A stretch of 5,167 bases of DNA from the NCBI GenBank assembly GCA_003158895.1, contig PMLO01000285.1, positions 3,376 to 8,542 of the forward strand, read 5' to 3'. Made by a program: the position numbers and the translations under genes. The stretch's first letter is position 1, and the number at the start of each line of letters is the position of its first letter. The notes beneath the pieces are model-generated. The model saw only the letters and a list, made by a program, of their open reading frames with translations, did no database searches and was not told the DNA's origin. Shown one piece after another: positions 1 to 5,167 of the stretch. The stretch is from Propionibacteriaceae bacterium (GTDB lineage: Bacteria > Actinomycetota > Actinomycetes > Propionibacteriales > Propionibacteriaceae).

Positions 1-395
1 GAGACCAGCGAGACGCTTGGCGGGCAGTCGAGAAAGATCACGTCGTAGTCGTCCGAGACCTCCTTGAGCAGCTGTGCGAGGCGCCGGATCGGCTTCTTGG
101 TGTCATCGAGGTCGAGATCCATGTTGCGATAGCTGAAGTCAGCGGGAAGCAGGTCCAGGTTGTCGTAGTCGGTGGCCTTGATGGCGTCCTCGATCGGACG
201 GTGGCGGGCCACCAAGGCGTGCGCACCACCTTTGACGCGCGGACGCACGCGGAACAGGTACGTGGCTGCCCCCTGCGGGTCGAGGTCCCACAGCAGTGTC
301 CGTCGCCCCTCACGGGCCGAGAGGTAGGCCAGGTTCACCGCAGTCGTCGTCTTTCCGACACCGCCCTTGATGTTGTACGTCGCGTAGACCTTCAT
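1..395 (-). CDS. ParA/Soj-family ATPase, N-terminal 131 residues (3' end beyond the window)
   Basis: This is a deviant-Walker P-loop ATPase of the ParA/Soj/MinD class, which uses ATP-dependent dimerisation and nucleoid binding to move or position DNA or other cargo. The visible part has the deviant Walker A motif KGGVGKTT at residues 10-17 (signature Lys10, P-loop Lys15), the A' motif DLDPQGAA at 37-44 and the Walker B motif VIFLDCPP at 119-126 (Asp123). It is about the first half of a usual 250-300 aa ParA; the frame is still open at base 1. The start is ATG at 395-393. It overlaps the stop of the upstream CHAD gene in an ATGA, so the two are almost surely co-translated; a G-run about nine bases upstream may help as a ribosome site. 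There is no N-terminal helix-turn-helix extension, so it resembles small chromosomal or cargo-positioning ParAs. A classical parB is not visible; the CHAD partner occupies that neighbour position. The family call is firm; the cargo is not known. Confidence 0.95.
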   Translation of the reverse strand, partial: MKVYATYNIKGGVGKTTTAVNLAYLSAREGRRTLLWDLDPQGAATYLFRVRPRVKGGAHALVARHRPIEDAIKATDYDNLDLLPADFSYRNMDLDLDDTKKPIRRLAQLLKEVSDDYDVIFLDCPPSVSLV

Positions 396-1915
396 CGTCG
401 CGTACCCCCGAGCTTGTCCATCGCCTGCCGGGTCGGCCGCCCGGAGAATCGTGCGAACGCGCCATCGAACTGCCGACGAGCCCTGGCCTGTTCCGCGTCG
501 AGATGCGCGATCAGCTCGCCCATCGCCAACAGGGCGGACGCGGGCGTCCCGTCGGCCATCATGGCCTCCGCGAAACCGTGAAGGGCGGTGCTTTGCACCT
601 GGCAGTCCTGGAAGCGGCCCAGGACGTCCTGCAACTGCTTCAGGTGAGCCAGCGCGTGCTTGCGAGGACCGTTGGCGACGACCGGAGCGCACACCTCGAT
701 CGCGTACCGAAGCTCCTTGCACCTCTTGCGCAAGGCATGAAGATCCGTGGCCGGCGAATCGGACGTGATCGCGGCGCCGCCCCGTACGACTCGCCGGTAC
801 GCCCGAGAGATGCTTCGCTGAGCCCACAGCCCGGCCGAGAGGGCCTTTGAGTTCGGGCCGTACGAGGCATCGGCGAGTCCGTCGAGCTCGTCGCCCCACT
901 GCGTCAGCAGCCGCCGGAACCCGGGTGACCGCAGCTCACGGACCAGAGGTTCCCGTGCCGTGGCACGTCGAGTGCGCAGATGCGCCGAGAATGGCTCGAG
1001 GTCGGCTGGGCCCGCCGCGACCAGCCACCCGGCCATGGTGGGCAGGTCCAGCTCGTACACGTCAAGGTCCCGTACCGGTGTCGTCAGGTCGCCCAACCCC
1101 TTGAAAGGGGGTTCCCAGCGCTCGCTCACCGCCTGCGGCAGGATCGACCGACCGAGCTTGAGTGTCGACCTCGTCCGCCGTACGGCAACCCGGAAGTCGT
1201 GCAGGAACTCAGTGTCCACGTCGTCCAGCAGGCCTGGAAGGTTCATCCGCATCGTCGCGAGGCCGCCCTCCAACCCCATCGCCAACAGGAGGGTCGCCGA
1301 CGCGTGACGGTCCGCCTTGGTCGGCTCGGGGGGCGAGTCATGATCGCCGTCAGAACCACGCCTCAGCGGCCGCAGTCCCGCTCCGGACAAGAGGCGAGCC
1401 GCGCGTTGCGCCTGGTCCTCGTAGCCGCGCAGCGTACGTACGGTGAGTTGCGCCGGTCCGGCGGTCGGGGATCCCGGCTCGTCCACCTCGACTCGGGCCA
1501 CGGTCTTGCCGTCCTCGTTGAGCAGGTCCAACCGCCTCAGCCGGCGGAACTCCTGCGGCATGGCGAGCAACGCGCGGATACCTGTGACCGGAGCCGTGAG
1601 CTCTCGGAGACGACCCGCCGGCAGCGCGTCGGCGAGCGCCGGCCATTCAACTTTCCCGAGGGGTTGCGACAGAGTCGTCTCGCCGTCGCCCAGTACGAGC
1701 ACGTCCCCATCCCGGTAGGACTGGTGCTGAAGGGTCAGCCCGGCAGCCCTCAGCCGGTGGTCGAAGGTGTCGAGCCGCGCTCGGCGTACCGGTTTCACCG
1801 GACTGGTGACCACGCTGAAGCGGGTGGAGAGAGCAGCGGTGATGACCTCGAGATCAAGGGGAACGTCGTGCACTGTCTGCAGCGTCCGCGTCGGCCTTGT
1901 CATCGTGGCGACCAT
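392..1915 (-). CDS. CHAD-domain protein with degenerate CYTH-like N-terminal domain
   Basis: CHAD domains are helical bundles with basic surfaces that bind inorganic polyphosphate and are found on polyphosphate granules. Residues ~205-490 form the CHAD domain. The first signature is LHDFRVAVRRTRSTLK (238-253; His239, Arg242, Arg246, Arg247), followed by VRDLDV at 281-286. The second is LHALRKRCKELRYAIE (392-407; His393, Arg396, Lys397, Lys400, Arg403), then LKQLQDVLGRFQD at 425-437. Residues ~12-185 resemble the CYTH (triphosphate tunnel) fold: DTFDHRLRAAGLTL at 49-62 fits the usual strand, and GKTVARVEVDE at 136-146 another. The N-terminal ExExK metal/triphosphate motif is absent, so catalysis is doubtful. 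Residues ~186-200 look like a linker. ATG at 1915-1913 opens the longest frame, with AGG directly against it. The fifth codon, ATG at 1903-1901, has AGGATGG eight bases upstream, or a TAGGAT -10-like box allowing a near-leaderless start, and may be the true start. The stop overlaps the parA start by four bases. Confidence 0.93.
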   Translation of the reverse strand: MVATMTRPTRTLQTVHDVPLDLEVITAALSTRFSVVTSPVKPVRRARLDTFDHRLRAAGLTLQHQSYRDGDVLVLGDGETTLSQPLGKVEWPALADALPAGRLRELTAPVTGIRALLAMPQEFRRLRRLDLLNEDGKTVARVEVDEPGSPTAGPAQLTVRTLRGYEDQAQRAARLLSGAGLRPLRRGSDGDHDSPPEPTKADRHASATLLLAMGLEGGLATMRMNLPGLLDDVDTEFLHDFRVAVRRTRSTLKLGRSILPQAVSERWEPPFKGLGDLTTPVRDLDVYELDLPTMAGWLVAAGPADLEPFSAHLRTRRATAREPLVRELRSPGFRRLLTQWGDELDGLADASYGPNSKALSAGLWAQRSISRAYRRVVRGGAAITSDSPATDLHALRKRCKELRYAIEVCAPVVANGPRKHALAHLKQLQDVLGRFQDCQVQSTALHGFAEAMMADGTPASALLAMGELIAHLDAEQARARRQFDGAFARFSGRPTRQAMDKLGGTRR

Positions 1916-2132
1916 CCTAGTCTCGAGCTTTCGTCGGGGCCTCGGATGGCTGTGACGGCTTCAGGATCACCGGGGCCTGACTCTGTCCTCAGGCGTTCTC
2001 CTCGCGCGATCCTCGATCGTGCTTGGCCGGTGGGCTGCTCGCGGTGGTTGACGCCGCGGCGCGCACCCATCTCGAGTCCACGGTCCTCAGCTGACTTCCG
2101 GAAAGACACCACCCCGTACGAAAGGGAACCTC
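1916..2132. promoter_or_regulatory. Divergent intergenic region between the CHAD-parA operon and the arsC relic
   Basis: These 217 bases must hold the promoter of the CHAD-parA operon, reading left, and once held the promoter of arsC, reading right. On the right-hand side a TTGACG at 2048-2053 resembles a -35 box, but no good -10 hexamer follows at normal spacing. On the left-hand side TAGGAT (minus strand, 1919-1914) fits an actinobacterial -10 (TAnnnT) lying just before the internal ATG at 1903, without a recognisable -35. I see no RNA gene, no ArsR operator I can recognise and no convincing terminator hairpin. Both promoter assignments are weak. Confidence 0.35.
2122..2132 (+). promoter_or_regulatory. 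Ribosome binding site of the arsC relic
   Basis: AAGGGA at 2122-2127 lies five bases before the ATG at 2133. It is a good Shine-Dalgarno match and supports that ATG as the original start of the arsC gene, although the gene downstream is broken. Confidence 0.6.
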
Positions 2133-2278
2133 ATGAACCAGCCCGACCACCAGCCGTCCGTCCTGTTCGTCTGCGTCCATAACGCCGGCCCGTCCCAGAT
2201 GGGGGCGGCGTGTGCGACGTACCTGTCCGGCGGCGCCGTCGAGGTGCGCTCGCAGGGTCCGCGCCGGCCCAATCGGTG
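2133..2278 (+). pseudogene. arsC: arsC N-terminal fragment (arsenate reductase, low-molecular-weight phosphatase fold), inactivated
   Basis: ArsC reduces arsenate to arsenite with a P-loop cysteine, in the fold of low-molecular-weight tyrosine phosphatases. The first 40 residues are clearly this: SVLFVCVHNAG then SQM at 9-23, with catalytic Cys14, and GGAVEVRS at 33-40. Three lesions are visible. First, the P-loop CX5R arginine is Pro20 (codon CCG at 2190-2192, one base from CGG), which should abolish oxyanion binding. Second, the frame breaks after VRS at 2252: dropping to the next frame gives GSAPAQSV at 2255-2278, exactly the expected continuation of VRSAG, so one base has been lost at 2252/2253. 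Third, similarity ends near 2278, about 50 residues into a protein of ~130. The open frame runs on to 2486, but that part is not ArsC-like. A ribosome site remains upstream. No arsR or arsenite exporter is nearby. Confidence 0.85.
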
Positions 2279-2318
2279 GGGCGGCGGCGGGCCTGTTGAA
2301 GCCGACCAAACGTGTAGG

Positions 2319-2426
2319 GCCGAGCAAGTCAGCCGCCAGCGCGTGGACTCGGCGATCCAGATCGTCTCGTACGAGCCGCATTCGCTCCATGTCTTCGATC
2401 CCGCGCTCCGAGGGTTCGTCGGTCGC
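2319..2426 (-). pseudogene. ArsC C-terminal tail fragment on the opposite strand
   Basis: Read on the minus strand this stretch encodes ATDEPSERGIED followed by MERMRLVRDDLDRRVHALA and then ADLLG. This is the C-terminal helix segment of actinobacterial, mycothiol-linked ArsC proteins, which from memory of the family end in an EP..G(x)ERMR(I/L)VRD(x)ID(x)RV(x)AL pattern. There is no catalytic P-loop and no start codon belonging to it. On the 5' side it abuts, within one base, the stop codon of the cyclophilin-like gene (2430-2428), as expected for a deletion junction. On the 3' side it runs without a stop into the antisense of the other arsC fragment. The GIEDMERMR stretch differs from the DPAGQ..E.VRPIRDD tail usual for HNAGRSQ-type ArsC, so this may come from a second, distinct arsC. 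The call rests on pattern recognition only. Confidence 0.6.
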
Positions 2427-2427
2427 C

Positions 2428-2825
2428 CTATTCCATCCGTTCGACGATTGCTTGCAAACCATCCGGCAGGCCGGCGATCACCGTGAGCTGGTCATCGAGG
2501 CGCCCCAGTCGGACGATCCCATCCCAGTACCCCACGTCCCGGTAGTACAGGACGAGGCTCCCGGTCGGTGAGTAGTAGCTGATGTCGCCTGCTGGAGCCC
2601 GGTCGCCCTTGGGCATCCCGGAAACGTCGAGCTTCCTGGGCAATGGGGTCAGCTTCTCCTGGCCACCGAAATCATGGAACGCCACGGCAAGCGGGAGAAG
2701 CGAGACAAGGTCTCGTGTTGTCGAGTTGTCTTCCAGATGTGCTGAGAACGACTGGGAGCCCACCTGGATCCGAATCCGTTGATAGTGGTCTCGGCTGCCG
2801 ACGACGCTCGTGGTGTATCGGTCAT
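2428..2825 (-). pseudogene. Cyclophilin-like-fold protein gene (DUF369/PF18050-type), apparently frameshifted near its 5' end
   Basis: The family has a cyclophilin-like beta barrel; no peptidyl-prolyl isomerase activity or other function is established for it. The domain is complete: RIRIQVGSQSFSAHLEDN (first codon at 2778), then LVSLLPL, EKLTPLPRKLDVSG, APAGDISYYSPTGSLVLYYRD and GIVRLGRLDD, ending in IVERME and a TAG at 2430-2428. The body frame has no ATG: only a GTG at 2763-2761 is available, and it would cut off the first strand. ATG at 2825-2823, with GGAGAGG just upstream, opens another frame reading MTDTPRASSAAETTING. If one base is restored near 2776, the two join as TTINGIRIQVGSQ, giving about 132 residues, a natural protein. 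I therefore call it a one-base frameshift mutant; a GTG start or a rare ATT start at 2775 are alternatives that would leave a working gene of 111-115 residues. It lies between arsC relics and an intact regulator. Confidence 0.7.
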
Positions 2826-2908
2826 CCTCTCCACGCCCATCTCATCCGAGGCCTCAGCGACACGATGGGTGGGCCGATGTCCTCACGTCGACCGAGCTTC
2901 ATCTCGCC

Positions 2909-3796
2909 TCATCTCTTGGGTGTTTCGGGAGCCGGAGCGAGGGGTGCAGCGGTCCAGGATGCGAGCAGTTGCAGGGCCTCCGCTGTGCGGGACGCAGGTT
3001 CCGCGGCATAGATGGTGAGGGTCAGCCCGGGGTCAGAGATCATGTCGACGCTCTCGTAGGCCAGATCGAGGTCGCCGACGACGCCGTGGTGGAAGAGCTT
3101 GGTTCCTGCGCCGTGCAGGCGTACCTCGTGGCTGCTCCATCGCCGGCGGAACTCGTCGCTGAGGGTCGACAGCTCACCAACGAGGTCCTGGAGCTGCCGG
3201 TCGTGCGGGTCGAGCCCGGCCTCTGTGCGGAGGATGGCGACGCAGATGTCGGCAGCGGTGTGCCAGTCGGGGTAGAAGGTGTGGGAGTCGTCGTCGAGGA
3301 ACGTGTAGCGGGCGAAGTTCGGGACGCCCGCAGCCGTCCGCTCGTACAGCGAGGAATGCATCGCGTGGCCCAGCGCATTGGCGGCGAGCAGGTCCATCCG
3401 TCCGTTGCGCACGATCGCCGGCCCACCCGTGATGGTGTCGAGCACCCATTGCAGGCTGGGTCGAGGTGACCACGGCCGGGACGAGCTCCGCCGAGGGCGC
3501 AGCAGCACGCTGGTGCCGTCCGAGGCCTCGGCCAGGTGGAGCATGTGCGCGCGTTCGGCCGCGTCGAGCCTGAGTGCGCGGGCGATGGCGTGCAGGATGG
3601 CCGGGCTGACCCCGGCGAAGCCGGTCCGCTCGATCCGGGCGTAGTACTCGACGCTCACTCCGGCCAGCGCGGCAACCTCGCTGCGGCGCAACCCAGGAAC
3701 TCGCCGACGTCCGGCGTCGGGAAGCCCGACGTCACCGGGAGCCAGCTTGGCTCGCCGGGAGGTGAGGAACTCTCGCGCCTCGGCTCGGTTGTCCAT
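2909..3796 (-). CDS. XRE-family transcriptional regulator with MmyB-like ligand-binding domain
   Basis: This is a DNA-binding regulator of 295 residues, a normal length for this large actinobacterial family. The N-terminal helix-turn-helix domain (HTH_31 type) spans residues 1-95: MDNRAEAREFLTSRRAKLAP opens it, and VPGLRRSEVAALAGVSVEYY at 33-52 with ARIERTG at 53-59 is the recognition region. The C-terminal MmyB-like (MLTR_LBD, PAS-like) domain covers ~105-280, with conserved RRRWSSHEVRLHGAGTKLFH, GDLDLAYE and IYAAEPAS segments. Its ligands are generally unknown, though the homologue MltR-like domain is thought to bind small hydrophobic molecules. The frame extends 37 codons further upstream, but MDNRAE is the standard family start; GAGG sits only two bases before this ATG, so the ribosome site is cramped. 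It is divergent from the exporter gene, and a local inverted repeat lies 10 bases upstream. It probably represses or otherwise controls the exporter and itself; this is inferred from layout. Confidence 0.93.
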   Translation of the reverse strand: MDNRAEAREFLTSRRAKLAPGDVGLPDAGRRRVPGLRRSEVAALAGVSVEYYARIERTGFAGVSPAILHAIARALRLDAAERAHMLHLAEASDGTSVLLRPRRSSSRPWSPRPSLQWVLDTITGGPAIVRNGRMDLLAANALGHAMHSSLYERTAAGVPNFARYTFLDDDSHTFYPDWHTAADICVAILRTEAGLDPHDRQLQDLVGELSTLSDEFRRRWSSHEVRLHGAGTKLFHHGVVGDLDLAYESVDMISDPGLTLTIYAAEPASRTAEALQLLASWTAAPLAPAPETPKR

Positions 3797-3805
3797 GGCC
3801 TCAAC

Positions 3806-3836
3806 GGTATGTCCCCGGCATCCGGGTAGACACACC
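3806..3836. promoter_or_regulatory. Nested inverted repeat, candidate operator of the XRE regulator
   Basis: Outer arms GGTATGTC (3806-3813) and GACACACC (3829-3836) are complementary at 7 of 8 positions. Inside them CCCGG (3814-3818) and CCGGG (3822-3826) form a perfect inner repeat around CAT. The two centres are offset by one base. The element lies between the divergent starts at 3796 and 3929, ten bases from the regulator start, where an autoregulatory site would be expected. No clear -35/-10 pair could be placed beside it. The repeat is seen; its role as operator is inference. Confidence 0.45.
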
Positions 3837-3928
3837 CTCGCAGTACACCCATCCAGCGGGACTCCCCCATGGTGCGGGCGACTGGTTGCATGGACAGCGT
3901 GACCCACACCGCGACAGAGAGCACGGCG

Positions 3929-5167
3929 ATGAGCGTCGACGCAGGCCCTGCCTCAGGCTCCGGTGCAGCGTCCGACAAGCTGACAGGAGCGATCCTTGCC
4001 ACGGTCGTGTTCGTCGGCGGGATCGCTCCGCTGGCCACCGACATGTACGTGCCGGCGTTCCCCCTTGTGGCCACCGACCTGCACGCGAGCGCCGCGCAGG
4101 TGCAGCTATCGCTGACGACATTCTTCGTCGGCATGGCGCTCGGCCAGCTCGTCGGTGGCCCGGTCTCGGACCAGCGCGGACGTCGCAAGCCCCTGCTGGC
4201 TGCGCTGATCATTCTGACGCTCGCATCGCTGGCATGCGCCTGGAGCCCGTCGATCCCGATCATGCTGGCCGCCCGGTTCGTACAGGGACTTTCGGGTGGC
4301 TGGGCCATGGTGATCGCCCGCGCTGTGGTCGTCGACCTCGCCTCGGGCGTCCATCTCGTGCGGTCGTTGAACGTGGTCGCAGGCGTTGGCGGGATCGCGC
4401 CTGTCGTGGGACCGCTGATGGGCGGGCTGATCCTGCTGGTGTCGCACTGGCGGGTGTCCTTCTTTGTCCTTGCCGCCTTCGCGGCGGCCATGACCGTCGC
4501 CGTGGCGTTCGCCGTGCCCGAGACCCTGCCGCCAGAGCGCCGCCACGCGGGCGGGCTCGGTCGGCTCGTTCACGCCGCTGGGCAGGTACTCGGTCGGCCA
4601 CGGTTCGTCGCCTACTTGGTGGTGATGGCGTTCTCGATGGGAGTGACGTTCGCCTACGTCGCGACCTCCGCGTTCATTCTGCAGTCGATGAACGGCCTGT
4701 CCCCGATGACGTACTCCATCCTGTTCGCCGGGAACGCGGTCGGCCTGGCCCTGGCGACCCTCGTCGCCGGCAAGCTGGCCGGCCGAGTCCGCACCCGCAC
4801 CGTGATCACCATCGGGCTCGTGACCACCGGGGCCGCCGGGCTCCTGCTGCTGGCGGGCGCCATGTGGTGGGGCATGCCCCTGTGGGTGGCCATCGTCGGC
4901 TTCCTGGTGTTGATGAGCGCGCAGGGACTCGTGGCGGCGAACGCCGGTGCGCTCGCGTCCAACGAGGTCCCCGAGCACCCGGGAACCGGGTCCGCGGTGC
5001 TCGGCTTCCTGCAGTGGTGCATGGCCGGAGTGATCGCTCCCCTGGCCGGCCTCGGTGGCGACCGAACGGCCGTCCCGATGGCCGTGATCATCCTCGTCCT
5101 CACCGCTGCATCGCTGACCGCCATAGTGCTGACCCGTACGTCACGGCGGCCCGTAGCCGCTGCCTGA
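3929..5167 (+). CDS. Bcr/CflA-type multidrug efflux transporter (MFS, DHA1 family)
   Basis: This is a proton-driven exporter of the major facilitator superfamily, 412 residues from this start, with about 12 hydrophobic segments and a TGA at the last bases of the window. The Bcr/CflA signature ATDMYVPAFP lies at residues 36-45 at the end of the first membrane segment. Motif A, GGPVSDQRGRRK, is at 76-87 in the loop between segments 2 and 3. RFVQGLSGGWAMVIARAVVV at 116-135 is the fourth-segment motif B. GGIAPVVGPLMGG at 154-166 is the motif C region typical of drug/proton antiporters. ATG at 3929 is chosen because it leaves a short polar tail before segment 1, with AGAGAG seven bases upstream. 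ATG at 3869 would add 20 residues (MVRATGCMDSVTHTATESTA) and has an equally weak site, so it remains possible. Related members export chloramphenicol, bicyclomycin or sulfonamides; the substrate here cannot be read from the sequence. It is divergent from the XRE regulator. Confidence 0.93.
   Translation: MSVDAGPASGSGAASDKLTGAILATVVFVGGIAPLATDMYVPAFPLVATDLHASAAQVQLSLTTFFVGMALGQLVGGPVSDQRGRRKPLLAALIILTLASLACAWSPSIPIMLAARFVQGLSGGWAMVIARAVVVDLASGVHLVRSLNVVAGVGGIAPVVGPLMGGLILLVSHWRVSFFVLAAFAAAMTVAVAFAVPETLPPERRHAGGLGRLVHAAGQVLGRPRFVAYLVVMAFSMGVTFAYVATSAFILQSMNGLSPMTYSILFAGNAVGLALATLVAGKLAGRVRTRTVITIGLVTTGAAGLLLLAGAMWWGMPLWVAIVGFLVLMSAQGLVAANAGALASNEVPEHPGTGSAVLGFLQWCMAGVIAPLAGLGGDRTAVPMAVIILVLTAASLTAIVLTRTSRRPVAAA

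Noticed and set aside
2052..2061. Perfect 10-base palindrome CGCCGCGGCG
   Set aside because: Pure G/C palindromes of this length are common by chance in such DNA, and there is no loop or T-run to make it a terminator.
980..2182. Long plus-strand open frame of 400 codons opposite the CHAD gene
   Set aside because: It is antisense to a clear CHAD/CYTH-like gene, has no recognisable domain and is rich in Arg/Pro/Ser as expected for a high-GC shadow frame.
2279..2486. Continuation of the plus-strand arsC frame to the stop at 2486
   Set aside because: After the one-base loss the frame no longer resembles ArsC and runs antisense to the ArsC tail and the end of the cyclophilin-like gene.
2848..2855. 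GAGGCCTC palindrome downstream of the XRE gene as a terminator
   Set aside because: It has no loop and no T-run; it is too short to call.
3797..3907. Upstream 37-codon extension of the XRE regulator
   Set aside because: The family normally starts at MDNRAE; the extension would cover the divergent promoter and the inverted repeat.
3886..3914. TTGCAT as -35 box for the exporter
   Set aside because: At 17-base spacing the -10 position reads CCGCGA, which is not a plausible -10.
3655..4491. Minus-strand open frame of 278 codons over the regulator start and exporter
   Set aside because: It crosses the divergent promoter and runs antisense to the transporter motifs; its composition is that of a shadow frame.

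Overview
The window is high-GC bacterial DNA with strong G/C bias at third codon positions. Its protein families (a CHAD protein, ArsC relics of a kind common in actinobacteria, an XRE regulator with a MmyB-like ligand domain, and a Bcr/CflA exporter) point to an actinobacterium. A Nocardioides/Kribbella/Streptomyces-type host is a guess only; nothing here fixes the genus.

Layout. (1) Positions 1-1915, minus strand: a two-gene operon. A 507-aa protein with a degenerate CYTH-like N-terminus and a CHAD domain overlaps, by an ATGA, a ParA-family ATPase whose 3' part lies beyond the left edge. (2) 1916-2132: a divergent intergenic region. (3) 2133-2825: a patch of decayed genes. It holds the N-terminus of an arsC on the plus strand (P-loop Arg changed to Pro, one-base frameshift, then loss of the rest). 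It also holds the C-terminal tail of an ArsC on the minus strand, apparently of a different ArsC subfamily. Last is a cyclophilin-like-fold (DUF369/PF18050-type) gene on the minus strand whose natural start is out of frame by one base. (4) 2909-5167: an intact divergent pair, an XRE-family regulator (minus) and a Bcr/CflA-type drug exporter of the major facilitator superfamily (plus, complete to its stop at the window end). About 130 bases lie between them, containing a nested inverted repeat that could be the regulator's operator.

How the genes may work together. The regulator and exporter form a classic local-regulator/efflux pair. CHAD domains bind inorganic polyphosphate and locate to polyphosphate granules, while ParA ATPases position DNA and other large cargos on the nucleoid. 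A translationally coupled CHAD-ParA pair therefore suggests a polyphosphate-granule positioning system. This is an inference and is the most interesting hypothesis in the window. The arsC relics have no arsR or arsenite exporter beside them, so arsenate resistance is not expected from this locus.
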